Below, in pieces: positions 58,529-64,000 of a stretch of DNA of 64,000 bases. The DNA comes from Clostridia bacterium (GTDB taxonomy: Bacteria; Bacillota; Clostridia; Oscillospirales; Acutalibacteraceae). The stretch lies in NCBI GenBank assembly GCA_017516485.1, contig JAFXCH010000049.1, positions 1 to 64,000 on the forward strand, written 5' to 3'. The position numbers and the translations under genes were made by a program. The stretch's first letter is position 1. Each line of letters opens with the position of its first letter. The notes under the pieces were generated by a model. That model worked only from the letters and a program-made list of their open reading frames with translations. It had not been told where the DNA came from and searched no databases.

Positions 58529-58567
58529 ACTTTTTGGGCATATTAAACCTTGAAAGGCGATGATAAT

Positions 58568-59542
58568 ATGTGCACTGCGGTTACTTATAAAACAGACTGT
58601 TTTTATTTCGGCAGAACTCTTGATAACGATTTTTCATATAACGAGCAGGTTACGGTAACTCCGCGTATTTTTTCATTTGTATTCAGAAACGGCAGGGTGA
58701 TTGAAGCCCACTATGCGATAATTGGTATGGCTTACGTTGTCGGTAATTATCCGTTATATTACGATGCGATGAATGAAAAAGGGCTTTGCATGGCAGGGCT
58801 CAATTTTGTAGGCAACGCACATTATTTTCAGCCTGCTGATAACAAAGATAATATAGCACAGTTTGAGCTTATACCTTGGGTGCTTTCGCAGTGTGAGAGT
58901 GTAAATCAGGCAAAAGTATTGCTCGGCAGAATTAATATAACGGGTGAAGCTTTCAATGAAGATTTACCTGTATCGCAGCTTCATTGGATTATAGCAGACA
59001 AAGAGCAGGCGATAACCGTTGAGTCGGTTAAAGACGGGCTGAAAATTTACGATAACCTTGCAGGTGTGCTGACAAATAATCCGCCGTTTAATATGCAGAT
59101 GTTTAATTTAAATAATTATATGACCCTTTCACCTATGCCGCCACGCAATACTTTTGCACCTAATATTGAGCTTAATTCTTACAGCAGGGGAATGGGTGCA
59201 ATCGGTCTGCCGGGTGACCTTTCGTCACAGTCGAGGTTTGTGCGTGCGGCTTTTACAAAGCTCAACAGCGTAAGTGACCCGGATGAAAAATCGAGCGTAG
59301 GGCAGTTCTTTCATATTCTCGGCAGTGTGGAGCAGACGAGGGGATGCTGTGCACTTGAAAACGGCGGCTATGAGATAACAGTTTACACTTCCTGCTGTAA
59401 TGCCGACAAGGGGATATATTACTACACAACCTACAATAACCGACAGATAATAGCGGTAAATATGCACCGCACAGACCTTGATTCAAATGAGCTGATAATG
59501 TATCCGCTTGTTGATGAAGAGCAGATTGTGTATATAAATTAA
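58568..59542 (+). CDS. Choloylglycine hydrolase family: bile salt hydrolase
   Basis: 324 residues. The start is fixed by biochemistry: Cys2 must become the N-terminal nucleophile after Met removal, so ATG 58568 (MCTA) is correct, not 58550. Expected active-site residues are present: C2, R16 and D19 in FGRTLDND, N79 in AGLNF, N171 in LTNNPPF, and R223 in SRFVRAAF. It is an Ntn-hydrolase that deconjugates bile salts or cleaves related amides. The pattern fits Gram-positive bile salt hydrolases better than penicillin V acylases, but substrate choice needs assay. It is cytoplasmic and monocistronic. Confidence 0.88.
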   Translation: MCTAVTYKTDCFYFGRTLDNDFSYNEQVTVTPRIFSFVFRNGRVIEAHYAIIGMAYVVGNYPLYYDAMNEKGLCMAGLNFVGNAHYFQPADNKDNIAQFELIPWVLSQCESVNQAKVLLGRINITGEAFNEDLPVSQLHWIIADKEQAITVESVKDGLKIYDNLAGVLTNNPPFNMQMFNLNNYMTLSPMPPRNTFAPNIELNSYSRGMGAIGLPGDLSSQSRFVRAAFTKLNSVSDPDEKSSVGQFFHILGSVEQTRGCCALENGGYEITVYTSCCNADKGIYYYTTYNNRQIIAVNMHRTDLDSNELIMYPLVDEEQIVYIN

Positions 59543-59569
59543 AAAGGCTCCGTGAGGAGCCTTTTTTTA
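59541..59569. terminator. Bidirectional terminator
   Basis: AAAAGGCTCC / GGAGCCTTTT with T-run, between the bile salt hydrolase and the convergent phosphoesterase. Confidence 0.88.
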
Positions 59570-60727
59570 TTACAGATAATTTCTGTTATATCTCGGGTTG
59601 ATTTTGAATGTGCCGTCGGGTGCGATATCTGTCATAGTGACACCTTGTACCCATTTTTCTTCGCCCCAGCCTGTTTTCTCTTCGAGAGTATAGGTTTCGT
59701 AACCGCCGCACTGGTTGTATACGAGGTAAACGCCATCATATATAGCACAGAAGTCGTTTACGTGGTCGTGTCCGCTGAACAAAGCTTCGGTGCTGTCAAG
59801 CTTCTTTATGAGGGCAAAAAGGCCGCTGTTATGCTTAGAACAGCCTACGGATTCGTATACGCCGCCATAGAGTATCTCGCACTTGTCTGTGAAACCGAAT
59901 TTATTGTTTTCATCCTGAATTACAGCGTATTCGTACTCGGGAATCGGAATATGCATATACATAAACGATTTTACTTCGCCGTATTTTTTCTCGAGCGATT
60001 TTATTTTGTTTTCGTACCAATTCATCTGGTTGTTTTTGATGAAGTCGTATGATCCGTACTCCCACGGACAGCCGTGCTCGTCACGGTATTCGTCGATTAT
60101 ATCTCTGCCCGAGTCAAACATAAACAGAGTTTTGAGAATTTCGGTTTCACTCTTAAGAATATTGATGCAGTAGTTGCAAAGACCGAAAAGCTCTTTTTTA
60201 CCCTGACGCGCAAGGCAGTGGGGAAAGGTGGTCTGACATTTCATAAGCAGCTCCTTGAAGCGGCCTTTTTCTTCTCTTGCCTCGTGGTTGCCGAAGGTGA
60301 ATGCCCAGTAAACGCCGATTTTTTCCATAAACTGTGCAAACTGAACTGCGTCAAAGTGCTGATATTTGCCGAGAATTATATCACCTGTGAGCACAACAAG
60401 GTCTGGCTTTGTGTCGGCAATATGGCGCATAAGCATACCCATACATTTGTCACGCAGTACGGGGTCATCACCGAAATGCAGGTCGGTTGTTGAGAGAATA
60501 CGGAAGCCATTATCGAGAATCTTACCGTTTTCGTCAAACTTTGCAATCGTTACGCTGTCCTCATCTTCGCTGATGATTTTAACGTCTGTGCCGACATTTG
60601 GAATATCAAGGCTTGCAGTAAACATAATCTTTGCAAGCTTGCCGCCGCTGATACCGTAAACGCCTCTGCCCACGCTGAGCAGAGCCTTGTCAATTCCTAT
60701 TCGTAGTTTTTCGTAGATAATGTTCAT
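59570..60727 (-). CDS. Calcineurin-like metallophosphoesterase
   Basis: 385 residues. Metal-ligand motifs in order are STTDLHFGD, VVLTGDIILG, TFGNHEAR, MYMHIPIPEY and FSGHDHVND, the five blocks of a calcineurin-like phosphoesterase. The N-terminal 80 residues form an extra beta-rich cap. There is no signal peptide; the substrate is unknown. The subgroup resembles DCR2/purple-acid-like phosphatases. It is a single gene with a shared downstream terminator. Confidence 0.87.
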   Translation of the reverse strand: MNIIYEKLRIGIDKALLSVGRGVYGISGGKLAKIMFTASLDIPNVGTDVKIISEDEDSVTIAKFDENGKILDNGFRILSTTDLHFGDDPVLRDKCMGMLMRHIADTKPDLVVLTGDIILGKYQHFDAVQFAQFMEKIGVYWAFTFGNHEAREEKGRFKELLMKCQTTFPHCLARQGKKELFGLCNYCINILKSETEILKTLFMFDSGRDIIDEYRDEHGCPWEYGSYDFIKNNQMNWYENKIKSLEKKYGEVKSFMYMHIPIPEYEYAVIQDENNKFGFTDKCEILYGGVYESVGCSKHNSGLFALIKKLDSTEALFSGHDHVNDFCAIYDGVYLVYNQCGGYETYTLEEKTGWGEEKWVQGVTMTDIAPDGTFKINPRYNRNYL

Positions 60728-60771
60728 TTAAGTCACCTTTGATTATATAAATTGTTTTTTGCATATACAGG

Positions 60772-60844
60772 GTAGGGCAGGGGCTTGCCCCTGCCGTTCT
60801 TGTCATATCTCTTTTATGGCGGCAGAGGCAAGCCTCTGCCCTAC
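60772..60844. repeat. Inverted repeat, GC-rich, dispersed-type
   Basis: GTAGGGCAGGGGCTTGCCC... (60772-60796) and ...CGGCAGAGGCAAGCCTCTGCC (from 60820) form ~25-bp imperfect arms. Each arm also contains its own small palindrome. GC content is well above the surroundings; it is typical of dispersed intergenic repeats in gut Clostridia. Confidence 0.75.
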
Positions 60845-61017
60845 ATTCCCAACTCAATCAGGGTGTCAGATAATTTTATAAAGTGAAACAACAAATAGTT
60901 ATTTCATCCATTTTCTATGTTAAAATGATATCACATTAAACCGACGGTTTCAATAAAAATAATTGTTTTGTCACCGATTGCCGACTTCATTCGTTTTATA
61001 AGTGAAAGGAGGAAGTT

Positions 61018-61503
61018 ATGAAAGCCCGGGACTTTGAAAAAGAATTTGAAGAAAAGTATAACAGCTACGGCTCAATGCTGTATAAAATAGCTTTTTTATA
61101 CCTTAACAGTGCAAGCGACGCCGAAGATGTATTGCAGGAGGTTTTTTCCAAGTATCTGCTGACAAGGAAGGATTTTAATAACAAAGAGCACGAGAAGGCG
61201 TGGTTTATAAGAATAACGCAGAATTACTGCCTCGATGTGCTCCGAAAACATGAAAGAAAAAACCTTGATATAGATGATTTGCCCGTAATGACACAGCCCG
61301 ATAATGACACACAGCAGGATGTAGAGCGGAGCATTATTGCTTTGCCACCAAAATATAAAATGGTAATATTCCTGCATTATTACAGCGGATACTCTGTTGA
61401 AGAAATTTCCGCAATACTTAAAATCGGAAAATCTGCCGTAAAAAAGCGCTTGCAACGCGGCCGCGAAATGTTGAAACTCAGATTGGAGGATTATGAAATT
61501 TGA
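61018..61503 (+). CDS. ECF-type RNA polymerase sigma factor
   Basis: 161 residues. Sigma region 2 has YLNSASDAEDVLQEVFSKYL and WFIRITQNYCLDVLR. Region 4 has LPPKYKMVIFLHYYSGYSVEEIS and SAVKKRLQRGREML. AAAGGAGG lies 5 nt before ATG. Its stop overlaps the next start by 4 bp (TTGA), pairing it with a membrane anti-sigma candidate. It probably responds to an envelope signal. Confidence 0.93.
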   Translation: MKARDFEKEFEEKYNSYGSMLYKIAFLYLNSASDAEDVLQEVFSKYLLTRKDFNNKEHEKAWFIRITQNYCLDVLRKHERKNLDIDDLPVMTQPDNDTQQDVERSIIALPPKYKMVIFLHYYSGYSVEEISAILKIGKSAVKKRLQRGREMLKLRLEDYEI

Positions 61504-62399
61504 AAAAGGAAGATTTAGTAAAATATATAGACGGTATTCAGCCGGATTTATATATGGAAACAAGGTTGAAAGCAAAAATTGCCGACAGTAAAAAAAGCAC
61601 ATTTAAGCTGAAAAAATTCATCAGTTCTGTTACTGCACTGTGTATTGTTGCCGCACTTGTTGTCGGAGCAGGATTTTACGGTAAGGTAACGGATAATGTT
61701 GACGACAGTAAAGCCAATACGATAGGTAATGGTATAATGTCCGATATTATGGAAGCGTTTATTATTGTGGCAAGTGCAGAAGATTTTAAAGGAGAAGCCA
61801 CCGTTGTAACCAAAACGCTTGAAGTGGATGAGTCGTATCCGTACGGCGTTTATTTTAAAACTTATGATGTGGACGGGATGAGTGAAAATGATAAAAAAGA
61901 TCTGCTCCACAAAATGAATGAGGAACTGAACACCTATGCAGACAAAGAGGATTTCTCTTTCGGCAGAAGCAGTATAGTTGCTACGGATAAGCTATATATG
62001 GTTATATGCTCGGTGAACGAATTTAGGTTTGTTATACAGCAGGATAAAACATTAAAGAGCATAAATGTCAAAAACACTTCACCCTATGGGCAGATGGTTT
62101 ATTCTTCGGGTAAGCGTGAGTTTTCAGCACCTTTGCACGGCGACGATATAACCGTAAACGGTGAAGAGTTTGACCCGACTACAGCAGGCTTTTATTGGGA
62201 TTACACTGACGAACTTATAAGTGCTTTTGAGGAAAATCCCGAGACATCGTTTTCGACTTTTAATGACGTGATTACTTTTACGCTTGAATATACCGACGGC
62301 TCAAAATCTGTGGGAGTAGTAGAGCTTAATTTTGATACCCACGGCAATGCCGCAGCCGTATGTAAAAAGTATGCGAATCAGAAGGCAGGTAGTAAATAA
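61500..62399 (+). CDS. Membrane anti-sigma factor candidate
   Basis: 299 residues from TTG 61500, which has GGAGG 10 nt upstream. A short cytoplasmic N-terminus (1-37) precedes one membrane helix (about 38-60) and an extracytoplasmic domain containing DVDGMSENDKKDLLHKMNEE. The DUF4179-like N-terminal pattern and 4-bp coupling to the ECF sigma gene support an anti-sigma role. No zinc-binding HxxxCxxC motif is seen, so it is not a ZAS-type factor. Confidence 0.75.
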   Translation: MKKEDLVKYIDGIQPDLYMETRLKAKIADSKKSTFKLKKFISSVTALCIVAALVVGAGFYGKVTDNVDDSKANTIGNGIMSDIMEAFIIVASAEDFKGEATVVTKTLEVDESYPYGVYFKTYDVDGMSENDKKDLLHKMNEELNTYADKEDFSFGRSSIVATDKLYMVICSVNEFRFVIQQDKTLKSINVKNTSPYGQMVYSSGKREFSAPLHGDDITVNGEEFDPTTAGFYWDYTDELISAFEENPETSFSTFNDVITFTLEYTDGSKSVGVVELNFDTHGNAAAVCKKYANQKAGSK

Positions 62400-62422
62400 A
62401 AAATATAACAAGGCATAAATAC

Positions 62423-62457
62423 AGGGCAGAACAAAGGTGGGATTGTTCTGCCCTTTT
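62423..62457. terminator. Bidirectional terminator
   Basis: AGGGCAGAACAA / TTGTTCTGCCCT stem followed by TTTT, between the ECF pair and the convergent HEYGH gene. Confidence 0.85.
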
Positions 62458-62462
62458 AAAGT

Positions 62463-62951
62463 TTACTCTTTCACCATTTCCATTTTTGTTGCTTTCTGTC
62501 CCCAGGTGTTTGCCCAGCTTTCGCAGTAGAGCTTATAGTAAGAAACGTTGTTTTTCTTACGGTAGCCTGCGAAGAAGTTGCACCAAATTGCCGAAGGGAT
62601 TGCAATTACAATATAGTAAAGCGGGCCGAGCAGCAGACACTGCCAGGTGTGGCCGTATTCGTGGATACGTGTGTTGTAAGTCCATTTTTTGCTCTTATGT
62701 TGGTCTTTCATAAATATAAATAAGCCCAGTGACAGTCCGCCTGATTTCCACGGGAGATAGACTATATACGAGTAACCGAAGCGCTGATAACGGCGCTTTT
62801 TTATTTTTGTGCAGATAAGGAAGGCTATACCGCCAACTAAGTTTACGGGCAGACCCCAGGTCCACTGCACGAGATAAAACAGGAAATCAGCCAAAGAATT
62901 TTTGAAGTTCTTTTCTTTTTTGTCGGGATGTTTTTTGGTTATATCAATCAT
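62463..62951 (-). CDS. Membrane protein with HEYGH motif
   Basis: 162 residues, two or three membrane helices. TRIHEYGHTWQCLLLGPLYY contains an HExxH zinc-protease-type motif at a membrane boundary, and a YCESWANTWG Glu-containing segment lies downstream. These are features of small intramembrane or peripheral metallopeptidase-like proteins. Activity is unproved. It overlaps the transporter gene upstream by 8 bp and is co-transcribed with it. Confidence 0.65.
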   Translation of the reverse strand: MIDITKKHPDKKEKNFKNSLADFLFYLVQWTWGLPVNLVGGIAFLICTKIKKRRYQRFGYSYIVYLPWKSGGLSLGLFIFMKDQHKSKKWTYNTRIHEYGHTWQCLLLGPLYYIVIAIPSAIWCNFFAGYRKKNNVSYYKLYCESWANTWGQKATKMEMVKE

Positions 62952-64000
62952 TTAAGTTTGCCTCCTTCTCCATTTTTAACTCAAGGAGTATAAGGTAGTT
63001 GCCGTTACTGTCGGTGTCAAGACAGTGCGGTATTGTATCTTCTTTATCCGTTACCTGACCGAGCCATGTGTTTTCAAACTTCTGACCCGAAACAAGCTCA
63101 CAACGCTGTTTCTGCTCGTCTGTCAGGGTTACGCTGCCGTATTTGTGCTTTGTGGCAATTGCCGCACGAATCATTGTGTGGTCTTCTTTTGTCATACGGA
63201 ATCGTTTGAGAAGAATAAGCGAAATAATTGCCGCAACAATCGGAATTACGGCTACACATATTCTGACACCGGTTACTGCGTTGGCAGTTTGCTCAAACAT
63301 TGTGTTGTGCATTTTTTCGTATTCGGAAACCTTATCGCCTGTAACAAGTCCGAAGCCCTGAAGCGTAAATCCTACCAAAGCCGCCATAACACCGCTGATA
63401 CTTTTTTTGATAAGCGTGCTGAAGGTGGAGATAACACCCTCTCTGCGTCTGCCGGTAATCATTTCGTCGACGTCGGTGAGGTCGGGGAATATGTTGGTTG
63501 AAACAAAGCCGAGACCCGACATACCGAAGGGATAGAGTATCATACTGAGCATCATCAGTGCAGTCCAGAAAATTGAGCCGCCCGACTGCATAATAAGACC
63601 GATTGCAAGGCCTGCAACCATAAGGGGAGTGACGATGTTGCCGCATTTTTTCTTGCCGTGCTTCATTGTAAGAGCATAGTTGAGCGGGAAAGCTGCCGCT
63701 TCTGCAACACCTGCAACGGCATTGAAAACAGCATAGGTCTTGTACTGGTTTGCAAGGTATTTTATGTAGTAAACCTTTGAGTTAGCGTAGAAACCGGTTG
63801 CAAACTGGTAAGCAAGGCTCATGAAGAAATACTGCCTGAATGAGCGGTTTTTGAATACGAGTACATATTCGCGTATAATGTATTTTATATCCAGCTTTTC
63901 GTTTTTGTTATTAAGCGAGCTCGGCTCTCGTGTCTTGGCATAGGTCATAAATACGGCAAAGCCGAAGAAGACGGAGAGCGTAATTCCTATAACAAGAAAA
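62944..64000 (-). CDS. Transporter of the MFS/GPH type, C-terminal part (5' end outside window)
   Basis: The frame stays open from 63948 to the right edge and encodes a further membrane helix (ITLSVFFGFAVFMTYAK), so the ATG at 63948 is internal. At least 350 residues are visible, with about eight helices. The inter-domain loop EPSSLNNKNEKLDIKYI and PFGMSGLGFVSTNIFPDL fit glycoside-pentoside-hexuronide/cation symporters, the MelB relatives. The substrate is unknown. It overlaps the HEYGH gene by 8 bp. Confidence 0.8.
   Translation of the reverse strand, partial: FLVIGITLSVFFGFAVFMTYAKTREPSSLNNKNEKLDIKYIIREYVLVFKNRSFRQYFFMSLAYQFATGFYANSKVYYIKYLANQYKTYAVFNAVAGVAEAAAFPLNYALTMKHGKKKCGNIVTPLMVAGLAIGLIMQSGGSIFWTALMMLSMILYPFGMSGLGFVSTNIFPDLTDVDEMITGRRREGVISTFSTLIKKSISGVMAALVGFTLQGFGLVTGDKVSEYEKMHNTMFEQTANAVTGVRICVAVIPIVAAIISLILLKRFRMTKEDHTMIRAAIATKHKYGSVTLTDEQKQRCELVSGQKFENTWLGQVTDKEDTIPHCLDTDSNGNYLILLELKMEKEANLND

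Noticed and set aside
59552-60052. 166-codon ORF opposite the metallophosphoesterase
   Set aside because: Shadow frame over conserved catalytic motifs of the real gene.

Overview
The window looks like part of a Clostridia (Bacillota) chromosome, most likely a gut Ruminococcaceae/Oscillospiraceae-type organism. The base composition is moderately AT-rich. Supporting evidence includes a CtsR-McsA-McsB-ClpC heat-shock operon with CtsR boxes, a SigH-like sigma factor, YerC, MutS2, Firmicutes-type FeoA/FeoB with a DtxR regulator, an IPDTG cell-wall anchor protein, a bile salt hydrolase, a GH92 mannosidase and secreted beta-helix proteins. Genus assignment is inference. Shine-Dalgarno placement and promoter positions show that TTG is used fairly often as a start codon, and several long ORFs should be shortened at the 5' end.

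Layout. 1-1040: the 3' end of a large serine recombinase, then tRNA-Leu(CAG) with a duplicated 5' fragment and a small inserted module. 1045-6458: envelope and secreted proteins (polytopic membrane protein, DUF6273-like protein, beta-helix protein, IPDTG-anchored protein). 6459-11377: ctsR-mcsA-mcsB-clpC behind a promoter embedded in CtsR boxes. 11439-13365 (minus): yerC-like regulator, methyltransferase, hslO. 13563-15556: greA-lysS. 15558-19390: a compact restriction-modification islet (BcgI-like fused nuclease/methylase, specificity subunit, ribbon-helix-helix regulator with a perfect palindromic operator). It is bounded by a 13-bp repeat of the lysS 3' end. 19434-26166: secreted alpha/beta hydrolase, GH92, DUF1295 protein and a GH28-like beta-helix protein. 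26250-29369: tandem TPP riboswitches controlling a thiamine-precursor uptake operon (thiamine-binding protein, ThiX-Y-Z-like ABC transporter). 29444-35068: copper ATPase with a CopZ-like tail, feoA-feoB with a small Cys-rich partner, and a divergent DtxR regulator, with three identical-core palindromes as likely operators. 35136-41392: third beta-helix protein, AI-2E-family protein, MacB/FtsX-type ABC transporter. 41477-49131 (minus): a seven-gene operon (AI-2E family protein, ABC ATPase and permease, degenerate GDPD-like protein, serine hydrolase, lysoplasmalogenase-like protein, M20 peptidase). 49702-54404: mutS2, CapA-like protein, small membrane and hypothetical proteins. 54590-54849: tRNA-Arg(CCG) with a duplicated 3' end and a module related to that at tRNA-Leu. 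55003-64000: DUF2079 membrane protein, HD nucleotidase, SigH-like sigma, a degenerate tRNA-like sequence, zinc-ribbon protein, bile salt hydrolase, metallophosphoesterase, ECF sigma/anti-sigma pair, HEYGH membrane protein and a transporter running off the right edge.

The most unusual items are the small modules inserted at two tRNA genes with duplication of tRNA fragments, the self-contained BcgI-like R-M islet with its own regulator and operator, the tandem TPP switches each with its own terminator, the iron operator set, and the tRNA-like leader before the zinc-ribbon gene. No CRISPR array, rRNA or complete insertion sequence was seen.
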